Assembly: GCF_028736175.1 (NCBI RefSeq)
Contig: NZ_CP117880.1
Location: 3,782,001 to 3,846,000, forward strand
Reading direction: 5' to 3'
Origin: Sphingobacterium oryzagri
Lineage (GTDB): Bacteria > Bacteroidota > Bacteroidia > Sphingobacteriales > Sphingobacteriaceae
DNA: 64,000 bases
Below the pieces are notes generated by a model. It searched no databases. It had not been told where the DNA came from and saw nothing but the letters and a program-made list of their open reading frames with translations. Made by a program: the position numbers and the translations under genes. Each line of letters starts with the position of its first letter. Position 1 is the stretch's first letter. Below are positions 47,401-57,094 of the stretch, in pieces.

Positions 47401-48301
47401 TTGCCAAAGCAATAAATTGCTGTATTCTATTTTCGATATCTTCTTCCGACAAGTTTTGCAGCTGTGCTGAACCAAATTTTTCAACGCAGTACGATGCCAG
47501 TGCCGAACCGTAGATAATCGCATTTTTCATGTTATTGAAGCTGATCGTCTTCACCTTGGCTAAATACCCGATAAAACCTCCGGCAAAACTATCGCCAGCA
47601 CCTGTTGGGTCGAAGACGTCGGCCAACGGTAACGCTGGTGCGGAAAAGACTTGTCCTTCACCAAAAAGCAAGGCACCATGCTCGCCTTTTTTGATAATCA
47701 AATATTTCGGTCCCATTTGTAAGATAGCATTCGCAGCTTTAACCAACGAATATTCTCCAGAGAGCTGACGCGCTTCAGCATCGTTGATGGTCAACACATC
47801 GACTTGCTTCAAGACTTCTTTTAAATCGTCAAGCGCTACATCCATCCAGAAATTCATCGTATCTAAAACGACCAGTTTCGGTTTGTTTGTCAGCCTGCTT
47901 AACGTCTGCATCTGTACTTGCGGCGTCAGGTTGCCCAACAATATATATTCACAATCTTGATAAGCATTCGGAATCTTCGGATCAAAGTCAGCCAATACAT
48001 TCAGCTCGGTAACCAACGTATCACGGCTATTCATATCATTGTGGTATTTACCAGACCAGAAAAATGATTTCCCGCCGGGCACAATCTCCACACCTTCTAC
48101 ATCGATACCGTGAGATTTTAAAATAGTTAAGTTATCGTCGCCGAAATCTTCACCGATAACGCTAATCAACTTTACCTTATCGTATAAATACGAAGCCGCC
48201 AAGCCCGCAAAGGTAGCAGCGCCGCCAACAATTTTGTCTGTTTTTCCGAAAGGGGTTTCGATAGCATCGAAAGCTACCGTACCGACAATTACTAAACTCA
48301 T
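47381..48301 (-). CDS. PfkB-family sugar/nucleoside kinase
   Basis: Product of 306 aa. Diagnostic sites are VGTVAFDAIETPFG at the N-terminus with an early GGAATFAGLAA (di-glycine substrate-binding motif) and DPTGAGDSFAGGFIGYL (catalytic Asp and phosphate-binding anion hole) near the end. The fold and length match PfkB ribokinase-like kinases. The sugar or nucleoside substrate is not evident. It is downstream of the first tRNA-Asn gene, separated by that gene's terminator, and convergent with the cytochrome-b5-like gene. Confidence 0.85.
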   Translation of the reverse strand: MSLVIVGTVAFDAIETPFGKTDKIVGGAATFAGLAASYLYDKVKLISVIGEDFGDDNLTILKSHGIDVEGVEIVPGGKSFFWSGKYHNDMNSRDTLVTELNVLADFDPKIPNAYQDCEYILLGNLTPQVQMQTLSRLTNKPKLVVLDTMNFWMDVALDDLKEVLKQVDVLTINDAEARQLSGEYSLVKAANAILQMGPKYLIIKKGEHGALLFGEGQVFSAPALPLADVFDPTGAGDSFAGGFIGYLAKVKTISFNNMKNAIIYGSALASYCVEKFGSAQLQNLSEEDIENRIQQFIALAKFEISA

Positions 48302-48320
48302 CTAGTTCGATTTTTTAAAC

Positions 48321-48345
48321 AAAAAAAAACCGGCTATTAGCCGGT
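48321..48345 (-). terminator. terminator after first tRNA-Asn
   Basis: Minus-strand ACCGGCTA-a-TAGCCGGT (48345-48329) is followed by a run of nine T (48328-48320 region). Confidence 0.85.
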
Positions 48346-48354
48346 AAATCTAAG

Positions 48355-48428
48355 CTCCTGAAGCTGGGCTCGAACCAGCGACCCTCTGATTAACAGTCAG
48401 ATGCTCTAACCTGCTGAGCTATTCAGGA
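48355..48428 (-). tRNA. tRNA-Asn (anticodon GTT), copy 1
   Basis: 74 nt: acceptor TCCTGAA/TTCAGGA with discriminator G, a D-loop containing AGCAGGTTAGAG, anticodon arm CTGACTGTTAATCAG (GTT), and a T-arm GCTGGTTCGAGCCCAGC. No CCA is encoded. Sequence is identical to the copy at 48870-48943. Confidence 0.96.
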
Positions 48429-48837
48429 ATTTCGACCTTAGAACAGGATTAATCCTTTTTTCTAAAGTGATACAAAGATAAAACTTTGATCTTTATATTC
48501 AAATAAAAAAAACAAAAAACTTCGAAGCTAGTGAATTTTAGGTTATTAATAATTGGACGGCAGAAAAAGATTAGCTAAATTTCTATTTCGGACGATGTGC
48601 ATTCTTACTACCTAGTTTTGATTAACCAGTTTTCTAATTGACGATACACCTATCGTGCCGTCTCCGGTTGATGCACATTAGATAATTGCAATACACATAC
48701 AGCGTCGCTGCGTGTGCAAACTGCATGTTGTATAATTCGCAACTTGCAACACTGGAAATCAAAATAGTTAAAACGATTACTTTTTAAAACGCTAAAATTC
48801 TGCGCTTGATCCGCCTGGGTCGACCAATGTCGTGCAC
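48429..48837. other. 409-bp spacer between the two tRNA-Asn genes, no gene identified
   Basis: No coding frame or RNA gene is apparent. A weak imperfect inverted repeat lies near 48690-48715 (CACATACAGC/GCTGCGTGTG). The two tRNA genes have different flanks, so this is not a recent precise tandem duplication of the whole unit. Confidence 0.4.
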
Positions 48838-48868
48838 AAAAAAAGCCTACTCGTGTCGAGTAGGCTTT
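48838..48868 (-). terminator. terminator after second tRNA-Asn
   Basis: Minus-strand AAGCCTACTCG-aca-CGAGTAGGCTT (about 48867-48843) is followed by T-rich sequence to 48838. Confidence 0.85.
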
Positions 48869-48869
48869 G

Positions 48870-48943
48870 CTCCTGAAGCTGGGCTCGAACCAGCGACCCT
48901 CTGATTAACAGTCAGATGCTCTAACCTGCTGAGCTATTCAGGA
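48870..48943 (-). tRNA. tRNA-Asn (anticodon GTT), copy 2
   Basis: 74 nt, identical in sequence to copy 1 at 48355-48428, with its own downstream terminator at 48838-48868. Confidence 0.96.
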
Positions 48944-48952
48944 ATTTTCCGA

Positions 48953-49002
48953 GGCGTCATTTCCGTTTCGGTGATGCAATTATCGGAAGATTTAATGACG
49001 CC
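48953..49002. repeat. inverted repeat between mgtE and tRNA-Asn
   Basis: GGCGTCATT (48953-48961) pairs perfectly with AATGACGCC (48994-49002), and an inner TCCG/CGGA adds to the stem. It lacks a U-run on the minus strand. It could mark the mRNA end of mgtE or shield the tRNA gene. Confidence 0.45.
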
Positions 49003-49061
49003 TGCAAATTATTTTGGACAGAAAAACACAACTCACTCAAATACAAGAAGATTTTTTTCCA

Positions 49062-50438
49062 TTAAGCGACGATAACATTTCCCAGCACCAAGGTTGCGAC
49101 CGTAAAGTAGATAATCAAGCCTGTGACATCGACCAACGTAGAAACAAACGGAGCGGAAGAACTCGCCGGGTCTGCGCCAAAACGCCGAAGGATGAACGGA
49201 AGCATCGAGCCAACAAGCGAACCCCACAGCACAACACCGACCAGGGAAAAGGCGATTGCAAACCCGTAAAGCATCCAGGCGTCGCCGTAAGCGTCTGAAA
49301 ATGCCTGATAAACGGAAATGCGAAAAAAACCGAGCGTACCCAAAATCAATCCCAGCAAAAAGCCAGAAACGATCTCACGGCGCATTACCTGCCACCAATC
49401 GCGCAAGGTCACTTCACCCATAGCCATAGCTTGAATAATCAACGTCGAAGCCTGTGAGCCACTATTCCCACCACTTGACATAATGAGCGGCATCAGCAAA
49501 ACGAGAATCGTGGAAAGCTTATCTTCATAAAATTCTAAAACGTTAAACGTAAGCAATTGGCCTAGAAACAGCACGATCAACCATCCGCCTCGCTTTTTTA
49601 CCAAATGAAAAATCGAAACGTCTAAGTAAGGTTCATCCAAAGCTTCCGTACCACCGATACGTTGCATATCTTCCGAATACTCCTCGTTCGCCACCCACAG
49701 AATATCATCAATCGTCACCATCCCCAGCATAATGCCCTGTTCGTCTACCACCGGAAGTGCCACGCGGTTGTTCATCCGGAAAACGTTGACAGCTTCTTCC
49801 TGCGGATCATTCGCATGCAGCGAAATCAATCTGTTATCGATCAGATCCTCGACTTTCGTTTCCGGATCAGAAATCAGAATATCCCGTATCTTGATATCGT
49901 CCATCAACCGACCTTCGCTATCGATCACATATAGCACGTCAATCGTTTCAGAAGCGTTACCATATCGCCGGATATGTTCCAGTATGCGCGTAATATTCCA
50001 GTGCGGTTTTACAGTAATGTAATCGGGCGTCATCAGTCGGCCGACACTATCTTCTGGATAGCCTAATAATGATAGCGCTTCCTTACGCTCTTCCGGGGAA
50101 AGCATAATGATAAGACGCTTCACGACATCGCCTTTTAATTCACTAAAGAAAGAAGTACGATCATCAGGAGGCATCTCATTGATCAACTCGCTGACCTTAG
50201 TGGCAGATAACTTTTTGAAGATCCGTTCTTGGGTAGGAAAGTCCAGTATACTAAAGACGTGGACAGCGCGGTTTATATTCAGAGTTTCTATAAAAAGAGC
50301 GGCATGCTCTGGAAGCTCATCGATGAGCTCTTCGACATCGGAAATGTTCTGCTCATTCAGAAAATCCTGAAGCTCCGAGATACGACCAGATGCAATCCAT
50401 TTCTCCACAAGCTCCACTTGCATTTCTAATTCTTCCAT
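49062..50438 (-). CDS. mgtE: MgtE-family magnesium transporter
   Basis: Product of 458 aa with the three MgtE domains. The N domain (~1-130) is a helical superhelix (LPEHAALFIETLNINRAVHVF), and two CBS domains (~135-260: SVGRLMTPDYITVKPHWN and ALPVVDEQGIMLGMVTIDDIL) follow. Five membrane helices (~285-455) include MPLIMSSGGNSGSQASTLIIQ and FGADPASSSAPFVSTLVDVTGLIIYF, with the conserved Asp of the Mg2+ pore. It is expected to import Mg2+ across the inner membrane, gated by cytosolic Mg2+ through the CBS region. I see no M-box-type leader upstream. Confidence 0.92.
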   Translation of the reverse strand: MEELEMQVELVEKWIASGRISELQDFLNEQNISDVEELIDELPEHAALFIETLNINRAVHVFSILDFPTQERIFKKLSATKVSELINEMPPDDRTSFFSELKGDVVKRLIIMLSPEERKEALSLLGYPEDSVGRLMTPDYITVKPHWNITRILEHIRRYGNASETIDVLYVIDSEGRLMDDIKIRDILISDPETKVEDLIDNRLISLHANDPQEEAVNVFRMNNRVALPVVDEQGIMLGMVTIDDILWVANEEYSEDMQRIGGTEALDEPYLDVSIFHLVKKRGGWLIVLFLGQLLTFNVLEFYEDKLSTILVLLMPLIMSSGGNSGSQASTLIIQAMAMGEVTLRDWWQVMRREIVSGFLLGLILGTLGFFRISVYQAFSDAYGDAWMLYGFAIAFSLVGVVLWGSLVGSMLPFILRRFGADPASSSAPFVSTLVDVTGLIIYFTVATLVLGNVIVA

Positions 50439-51079
50439 AACACACTTACTAATTTAATATCCTACATGGGTACTGTTTATTTGGAGCAAAAGTCGACTTT
50501 TTAGTTGGAAATTACTAATTCTTTTTTTATCCAAAGTACACCAAAGAAAGATAACAAAAACACGGTCGAACTGTTTGCTTCGAATTGCCGAGACGAGACA
50601 ACGAACGACAATATGTCAGCCGAATAAAGGCGCAACAAATCTTAGCAGAAGTGCGGGAAAGCAAACAAACGATACCTAATTTTTTGCAGCCTAAGAGAAA
50701 CAGCATATGCGCAATTCACGGCACCAGATATACACTGATGCCCAGGCAGGAATGATCACTACCGACCTGCTTTAGCCGATGTATACGACGCTACTATTTA
50801 ACAACTATACAGACATCAAAATACCGTATTTTTATTTTATCTTGCGGTAGATACATGCGGGTATGCATCTCGTTTACTTGAGCCAAGACGAACGCGCTAA
50901 CAAGCGTGGGCGAATGGATCGAAATGGCGAGAATACTATCGGCTATCGAAAGTCTAACAATTCATTTAATAATCTATATTTCAATATATTAAATAATAAA
51001 AACTAAACAAAAAAAATAGCTAAAAGAACTATATTTTACTATTATTTTTAGCAAAATGATTATAACCGAACACTTATAG
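50439..51079. other. 641-bp intergenic region, no gene identified
   Basis: It lies between divergent mgtE and the large metallopeptidase gene. No coding frame has recognisable pattern. The sequence near 50755-50774 is 18 of 20 identical to 41116-41135 upstream of the FUSC gene. The last ~100 nt are AT-rich and presumably carry the promoter of the downstream gene; only a 7/8 -7 match (51043-51050) is visible. Confidence 0.4.
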
Positions 51080-53890
51080 ATGAATAAAAATCTAATTATC
51101 AAAACATTAACCGCATCTGTATTAATTTTATATACAGGTATATCTTTTGGTCAGATTATCGATAACGATCAAGCGCATCCGTATATAAAATGGCGGCAGA
51201 TTGAGACGGAAAATTACCGTTTACTCTTTCCTGAAACCTTTACATTCACAGCAAAAAAATTAGTACAGCAGCTACCTACACTCCGCAAATACAGCAGTCA
51301 GGATTTAGCGATATCACCTCGGAAAATCACACTCGTTCTCCAGGGAAATCACGTTAGTCAAAATGGTTATGTTCAATTGGCACCCCGGAAATCAGAGTTC
51401 TATCCCGTCCCCTCTTCTACTGCCGATAACCAAGAATGGCTACCCAATTTAGCTTTACATGAGCTTCGACATGTAGCGCAATTCGACAAATTGACAGGCC
51501 GATTAAAAGCACCTTTTTTTGAACAATTAGCACTAGCGCTTTACGGCCTCAATCTACCAGCCTGGTATTTTGAAGGAGATGCCGTACAGGTGGAAACAAT
51601 ATATAGCGATGGCGGACGAGGCAGACTACCCTCTTGGGAAATGCCCTTACGTGCCAATTTGCTTTCCGGCGAAAACTACGCATTCAACAAATATGTGCTC
51701 GGATCTTTTAAGGATAATGTGCCTTCGCACTATACCATAGGCTTCTTTATGAACAGTTATATCACCAACCATTTTGGTCTAAACAGTCATGAAAAAATAA
51801 TGGATAACATGCATAATAAACTGCTTCGCCCATTCAATTTTCAGCGAGCCGTAAAGCATGTCACAGGCGCTAAACCTCCGTTAATTTACAAACAGACCAT
51901 TGCTGAGCTAACTGGTATATGGAAAGAAACAGACTTGAATAATTATATTAAAAATGAAATAAAAACAGAAAAAAGTAAGTTCCCGAGCGATTATTTGCTA
52001 CCGCAGATCGATAGCAAACACGATCTATACACACTCAAATCATCACCGCAAGCGGTCAACAAAATCATCCGTATAGATAGCGCCGGTAAGGAAACGGAAG
52101 TGGTAAAAACAGGCATACAGATCACGCCGTATTTTCATCTGCGCGGCAACGAAATTGTATGGGACGAATACCGCAAAGACGCTCGTTTTGGAAAACAAAC
52201 GTACAGTGTGGTTACGCTGTACAACATCGATACGAAGCAGTTGAAAACTATCACCAAAAACACCAGGTACTATGCTCCTGCCCTACACCCAACACAGGCG
52301 CTCATCGCGGTGGTTGAAGTAGACCTGGCCGGCAAAAGTTATTTGGTTTTTCTAGATAGCGACTCGGGAAAGGTCGTCGAGCGTATCGATATACCAGAAG
52401 GTATGCACATTCAGCAGCCTAAATTTAACGAGTCGGGCAATAAAATTGTAGCTATTGCCGTATCAAAACAAGGCACCAATCTGCTTACCATTGACCTGCA
52501 AACCAAAACACAAATGCTGCAAATGGCATGGGGCAACCAGGAACTCGAACGACCATTTTTCGTGGGTGACGAGCTATTTTTCAAAGCTCACTATGATGGT
52601 AGAGACAATATTTATCGACTTCCCACTAACACGAAAACACCCGTAAAAGTAACCGATGCACGCTTTGGCGCTTTCAACGGTAACGTGGTTGATGACAAGC
52701 TTCTGTACAACGATTATCAATACAACGGCTATAAATTGGCACAACAGCCTATAACCTCTTCCACAAAGCAAGCCATGCAGACAGCCAGCAGGCTTTTTGT
52801 TGCTCCCACATTGGACCAGGTAAGCGATCGCGACAGCATATTTACAGATGATAGCACGCTGCTGGTAAAACCTTACAGTCTGAATAAGCATATGCTAAAT
52901 TTTCATAGCTTATCGATCAGTAGTACAAACTTTGAAAGCTTTGACAATTACATACCTGGCTTATTTTGGCTCTCCAACGATGTGCTGAACACCACACAGG
53001 TGCGATTAGGCTATGAATACGACCCAGATATCGCAAAAAGCATATATTCTGCGGAGGTTTCTTACAAACGGTTTCTTCCCGTATTTACCGCGCGGTATGC
53101 CAACCGTGGGCTGGTGGGCAATGCGGTAAGCAGCGCGCAACAAAACCAAATCGTTATGTTCGACTACCGCGATCATCAAGCTACATTTGAAGTTTCCGTG
53201 CCGCTGTCTATTTACAGACAAAATACGGTATACAGCTATGGCGCTAATTTTGGCACGTCGTACACCAAACGTTACGACTTGAGCATTGCACTTCGAAACT
53301 TTAATGAAACCATCGCATTTCCATTAAACTATCAAGTGTATTTTAACAAAAATAGTATGCGGAGCCGCATGGATCTTGCGCCACGATGGGGACAAAACCT
53401 AAGCGTTACGTATCGGCATCTACCGTTTGAAAACCAGCTAAACGGCTCTATTTTTTCTATCAGAACAAACTTTTATCTGCCGGGACTTCTGCTGAACCAT
53501 AGCTTACAATTGCGGTTTGCCGCACAGGAAAGCAATGGCCGCTACCAAGGTTCATATGATATCCCGATGGTTTCGGGCTGGGGAAATTTTCAATCTGCCA
53601 TCGTGAAAAACACGGCCATGGCAACCTACAGAATGCCGTTATTTTATCCAGATTGGAGTATTGGCTCATTGGCTTACATCAAACGGTTTCAAGGACTCTT
53701 GTTTTCTGATTTCCAAAATGTGCACCGCCAGGCCGCACCAAAGAGTTTTGGTGTAGGCATATCTGCTGATCTTAACGTTTTTCGGTATGTTTTGCCGGAT
53801 ATTAATATTGCCGCTCGCCTAACCTACATCAATGATGTCTCGGCTAGCCGTTTACTCGTTCCTACTTTTGGAATGAGCTATGCTTATTAA
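51080..53890 (+). CDS. exported zinc-metallopeptidase/beta-propeller/outer-membrane-barrel protein (936 aa)
   Basis: A signal peptide (MNKNLIIKTLTASVLILYTGISFGQ) is followed by three parts. Residues ~30-290 hold a gluzincin-like site: LALHELRHVAQFDKLTG gives HExxH (HELRH), and LPAWYFEGDAVQVETIYSDGG places the third-ligand Glu downstream. Residues ~320-610 look like a TolB/PD40-type beta-propeller (LHPTQALIAVVEVD, QPKFNESGNKIVAIAVS). Residues ~640-936 are alternating strands with C-terminal aromatic residues (VRLGYEYDPDIA, YSYGANFGTSYTKRYD, TFGMSYAY), consistent with an outer-membrane barrel. The combined protein is transcribed alone. Peptidase activity is inferred from the intact motif only. 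Confidence 0.75.
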   Translation: MNKNLIIKTLTASVLILYTGISFGQIIDNDQAHPYIKWRQIETENYRLLFPETFTFTAKKLVQQLPTLRKYSSQDLAISPRKITLVLQGNHVSQNGYVQLAPRKSEFYPVPSSTADNQEWLPNLALHELRHVAQFDKLTGRLKAPFFEQLALALYGLNLPAWYFEGDAVQVETIYSDGGRGRLPSWEMPLRANLLSGENYAFNKYVLGSFKDNVPSHYTIGFFMNSYITNHFGLNSHEKIMDNMHNKLLRPFNFQRAVKHVTGAKPPLIYKQTIAELTGIWKETDLNNYIKNEIKTEKSKFPSDYLLPQIDSKHDLYTLKSSPQAVNKIIRIDSAGKETEVVKTGIQITPYFHLRGNEIVWDEYRKDARFGKQTYSVVTLYNIDTKQLKTITKNTRYYAPALHPTQALIAVVEVDLAGKSYLVFLDSDSGKVVERIDIPEGMHIQQPKFNESGNKIVAIAVSKQGTNLLTIDLQTKTQMLQMAWGNQELERPFFVGDELFFKAHYDGRDNIYRLPTNTKTPVKVTDARFGAFNGNVVDDKLLYNDYQYNGYKLAQQPITSSTKQAMQTASRLFVAPTLDQVSDRDSIFTDDSTLLVKPYSLNKHMLNFHSLSISSTNFESFDNYIPGLFWLSNDVLNTTQVRLGYEYDPDIAKSIYSAEVSYKRFLPVFTARYANRGLVGNAVSSAQQNQIVMFDYRDHQATFEVSVPLSIYRQNTVYSYGANFGTSYTKRYDLSIALRNFNETIAFPLNYQVYFNKNSMRSRMDLAPRWGQNLSVTYRHLPFENQLNGSIFSIRTNFYLPGLLLNHSLQLRFAAQESNGRYQGSYDIPMVSGWGNFQSAIVKNTAMATYRMPLFYPDWSIGSLAYIKRFQGLLFSDFQNVHRQAAPKSFGVGISADLNVFRYVLPDINIAARLTYINDVSASRLLVPTFGMSYAY

Positions 53891-53898
53891 CTAGTTGC

Positions 53899-53941
53899 AA
53901 AAAAATAAGGCTGTTCTTTTAAAAAAACAGCCTTATTTTTT
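53899..53941. terminator. bidirectional terminator
   Basis: AAAAATAAGGCTGTT (53901-53915) pairs with AACAGCCTTATTTTT (53926-53940). It lies between the large metallopeptidase gene and the convergent pgk gene and has A- and T-runs suited to both directions. Confidence 0.88.
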
Positions 53942-53960
53942 ATCGTGCAGTAGACGACGG

Positions 53961-55151
53961 TTAGTCGTTTAATGCTTGCACACCAGGAAGCACTTTCCCT
54001 TCCATATATTCTAACAAAGCACCACCTCCGGTACTGACATAGCTAACGTGCTCAGTCATGCCAAATTTAGAAACCGCAGCGGCAGAATCACCTCCGCCGA
54101 TCAATGAAAACGCACCGCGCTCGGTCGCTGCCACAACCGCGTCAGCAACAGCTTTGGTTCCTTTAGCAAAGGTATCAAATTCAAATACACCCATTGGTCC
54201 ATTCCACAATAATGTGTTAGACGCACCAATTACATCGGCAAAGTGTGCGGATGAGTCTGGTCCAATATCCAAACCTTCTTTATCAGCAGGAATTTCATCG
54301 TTTGGCCCATCATAGGTATTCGCATCGTTTGAAAAACCGTCAGCAATTTGCGCATCCGTAGGCAACACCAAATTAACGCCTTTCTCTTCGGCTTTCTTTA
54401 CCAATTCATTTGCCAGATCCAACTTATCGATTTCCACCAATGATTTTCCGATCTCGCCGCCACGCGCTTTCACAAACGTGTAGGCCATACCACCGCCAAT
54501 GATCAAGTTATCCACTTTATCTAAAAGCGCTTCAATAAGCTGAATTTTATCAGAAACTTTTGCACCGCCCATAATCGCTGTGAAAGGACGATCTGGATTA
54601 TTCAATACTTTTTCGGCATTGTTGATCTCCGCCGCCAACAGGTATCCTGCATATTTGTTTGCTGGGAAAAAGTCGGCCACAATTGCCGTAGAAGCATGTG
54701 CGCGGTGTGCCGTTCCGAAAGCATCGTTTACATAAACATCGCCCAGTTTTGCCAACTTCTCAGCAAACGCTTTATCACCTTTTTCTTCTTCTTTATAGAA
54801 ACGTAAATTTTCTAACAACAAGACCTCTCCATCCGCTAATGCTTCACTTTTTGCAACAGCTTCTTCACCAATACAGTCGTTTGCAAATTGAACTTCCACG
54901 CCTAAAACAGCAGAAAGGTGTGCAACGATGTGTTTCAGAGAGTACTTATCTGTAGGGCCATCTTTCGGCCGTCCTAAGTGCGACATCAAGATTACCGAAC
55001 CGCCATCTGCCAGGATTTTTTTGATCGTTGGCGTAGCACCCTGAATCCGGTTGTCATCCGTTATATTAAAATTCTCATCAAAAGGCACATTAAAATCTAC
55101 ACGAATTAATGCTTTCTTACCCGAGAAATTCAAATCATCAATTGTTTTCAT
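53961..55151 (-). CDS. pgk: phosphoglycerate kinase
   Basis: Product of 396 aa, the normal length. It transfers phosphate from 1,3-bisphosphoglycerate to ADP in glycolysis. Sites: [20 protein letters not shown] at the N-terminus (substrate Asp, Asn and Arg), [57 protein letters not shown] and the C-terminal [16 protein letters not shown] nucleotide-binding loop. Start is the ATG at 55151. sppA lies upstream on the same strand with a terminator between, so pgk probably has its own promoter. Confidence 0.96.
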   Translation of the reverse strand: MKTIDDLNFSGKKALIRVDFNVPFDENFNITDDNRIQGATPTIKKILADGGSVILMSHLGRPKDGPTDKYSLKHIVAHLSAVLGVEVQFANDCIGEEAVAKSEALADGEVLLLENLRFYKEEEKGDKAFAEKLAKLGDVYVNDAFGTAHRAHASTAIVADFFPANKYAGYLLAAEINNAEKVLNNPDRPFTAIMGGAKVSDKIQLIEALLDKVDNLIIGGGMAYTFVKARGGEIGKSLVEIDKLDLANELVKKAEEKGVNLVLPTDAQIADGFSNDANTYDGPNDEIPADKEGLDIGPDSSAHFADVIGASNTLLWNGPMGVFEFDTFAKGTKAVADAVVAATERGAFSLIGGGDSAAAVSKFGMTEHVSYVSTGGGALLEYMEGKVLPGVQALND

Positions 55152-55200
55152 ATATACTTTTATATTTAAGTTGAGCTTTGTATTGCTGCTATAAATATAG

Positions 55201-55238
55201 AAAAAAGGCGGGAATTGAGAAGAATTACCGCCCTTTTA
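55201..55238 (-). terminator. terminator after sppA
   Basis: On the minus strand, GGCGG (55232-55228) pairs with CCGCC (55211-55207), with additional AATT pairing inside, and T6 follows (55206-55201). It lies 5-42 nt after the sppA stop codon at 55243. Confidence 0.7.
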
Positions 55239-55242
55239 TATT

Positions 55243-57009
55243 TTAGTGCACCTCGATGCTGTATGGCAAACGCGCCTGAATACCCGAAGATTTGGTAATG
55301 GTACGCAGTTGCTCAATGTATTCACGATACGCTCCGAGATCATCTTCGAGCACCCATGCTTTTATCCGTTCTTTTGATGTACCTAAGAAGGAGGAAAACG
55401 GATCTTTCACCGTTGGATAATACATGACTTTGTAATCGTTAAGCTTGGCTTTAGCGGCCGCAGCGCGAATGGCGCGATCGATGCCTCCTATGCCATCAAC
55501 AAGACCATTGCCCAGCGCTTGCTCCCCCGTCCATACGCGCCCTTGCCCGATACTGTCAACAGCTTGCGTGGAGATCTTTCTACCTTGCGCTACTTTCCCG
55601 ATAAATGTGCCGTAAACACGATTCACTTCGCCTTGCACAATGGCTCGCTCTTCTTCGGTCAACGGGCGATCTGGCGAACTCATCAAATCAGAGAATCGAC
55701 CGGTTTTAACTTCGTCCAAATGGATACCGAGTTTGTTGTGCATCAGCCCTTGGAAATTGGGTATCAGGCCAAAAACGCCGATAGAACCGGTTAACGTTTC
55801 CTTTTCTGCAAAAATGGAATCAGCCAATGCACTGATGTAGTAGCCACCTGACGCCGCATAATCGCCCATGGAAACCACAATGGGTTTTACTTTTTTCGTA
55901 AGTTCTATTTCACGCGCGATGATATCCGAAGCCAGCGCCGATCCGCCAGGTGAATTGACACGTAAAACCACCGCTTTCACCCGATCGTCACGGCGTAGTT
56001 TACGCAGTTCTCGCGAAAATCGATCACCACCGATATTACTTTCCGAGCCTTCACCATCAACAATATCACCGTAAGCATACACCACAGCGATGCGGCTTCC
56101 TGTCTGTTCTTTTTCCGATTTTCCCGTATAATCTAATATAGACACGCTAGGTACATCTTTTTTCTCTGCAACATCAAGGCGTTTTTTGAGCGTGGTCAAT
56201 AGTTCGTCTTTATACATGACAGCATCAACAAACTTATAGCGCACAGCTTCCTCCGCATTGCGCAACAGGTAGTTGTCTGCCACCATCCGTAGCGAATCGA
56301 CCGGAATTTTTCTGGAGTCTGAGATATTTGCTAAAAAGGAACGGTACATACTCTCGAGGTAAGCCGTCATTTGCTCCCTATTTGCAGGGCTCATCTCATT
56401 TAAGATAAAAGGTTCTACCGCAGATTTGTATGTACCAACTTTGACAACCTGCATTTCAACACCTAACTTATCCAGTCCTTCTTTCATAAAAGCTACGGAA
56501 CTTGATAAGCCATTAAATGTTAAGGCACCTTCGGGATTTAAGTAAATTTTATCAGCCACCGCGGCAAGATAATACGCTTTTTGCGTATAATTGTCGCTAT
56601 AAGCGACGATAAATTTGCCGGAAGATTTAAAATCGATCAATGCATCGCGAATTTCTTTGAGACTAGCCATACCCGTATTCACGTAGGTCGGATTTAAATA
56701 AATCCCCTTAATGCGGCTGTCTTCTTTAGCTGCAGCAATACGCGAAACAATATCGTTAAGTCCAAGTGATTTCACATCACCATAGCCCGGCACGTTTAGT
56801 CCGTCGAAGGGATTTTCACTGGTTCGCTCCGGGATTTCGTGATTTAACGAGATATATAGCACCGCGTTTGACGGCACATCCGTTTCGCTGGAACTGCTCA
56901 CTTTGCTCAGCGCATTCATAATAATACCGATAACCAAGAAAAAAAAGAGGACAACGACAATACCTATCCCGGTAACAGTCGCCAAAACATACTTAAAAAA
57001 TGATCGCAT
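55243..57009 (-). CDS. sppA: signal peptide peptidase SppA, 67K type
   Basis: Product of 588 aa with one N-terminal membrane helix (FFKYVLATVTGIGIVVVLFFFLVIG) and two tandem S49/Clp-like folds. The catalytic lysine is in the first half (VVKVGTYKSAVEPFIL), and the catalytic serine is in the second (VVSMGDYAASGGYYISA). This Ser-Lys dyad split over two halves is characteristic of long SppA. It is bound to the inner membrane and degrades signal peptides after their release. RVNSPGGSALASDIIAREI and TLTGSIGVFGLIPNF are also typical. It is divergent from folK with an 85-nt gap. Confidence 0.93.
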   Translation of the reverse strand: MRSFFKYVLATVTGIGIVVVLFFFLVIGIIMNALSKVSSSSETDVPSNAVLYISLNHEIPERTSENPFDGLNVPGYGDVKSLGLNDIVSRIAAAKEDSRIKGIYLNPTYVNTGMASLKEIRDALIDFKSSGKFIVAYSDNYTQKAYYLAAVADKIYLNPEGALTFNGLSSSVAFMKEGLDKLGVEMQVVKVGTYKSAVEPFILNEMSPANREQMTAYLESMYRSFLANISDSRKIPVDSLRMVADNYLLRNAEEAVRYKFVDAVMYKDELLTTLKKRLDVAEKKDVPSVSILDYTGKSEKEQTGSRIAVVYAYGDIVDGEGSESNIGGDRFSRELRKLRRDDRVKAVVLRVNSPGGSALASDIIAREIELTKKVKPIVVSMGDYAASGGYYISALADSIFAEKETLTGSIGVFGLIPNFQGLMHNKLGIHLDEVKTGRFSDLMSSPDRPLTEEERAIVQGEVNRVYGTFIGKVAQGRKISTQAVDSIGQGRVWTGEQALGNGLVDGIGGIDRAIRAAAAKAKLNDYKVMYYPTVKDPFSSFLGTSKERIKAWVLEDDLGAYREYIEQLRTITKSSGIQARLPYSIEVH

Positions 57010-57094
57010 ACGCTGTAGTTATTTTTAAAGACCTAATTTAATTGTTTCTTTTGAAGAATGCGAAATTTATATAGATAAGCTCTATCTTTAAGCC

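Noticed and set aside
48690-48720. Possible hairpin in the tRNA-Asn spacer
   Set aside because: Two of ten pairs are mismatched and there is no loop conservation or U-run, so chance is likely.
50439-50760. Mg2+-sensing (M-box-type) riboswitch upstream of mgtE
   Set aside because: The upstream DNA lacks the conserved M-box core and any terminator/antiterminator pair in front of the ATG.
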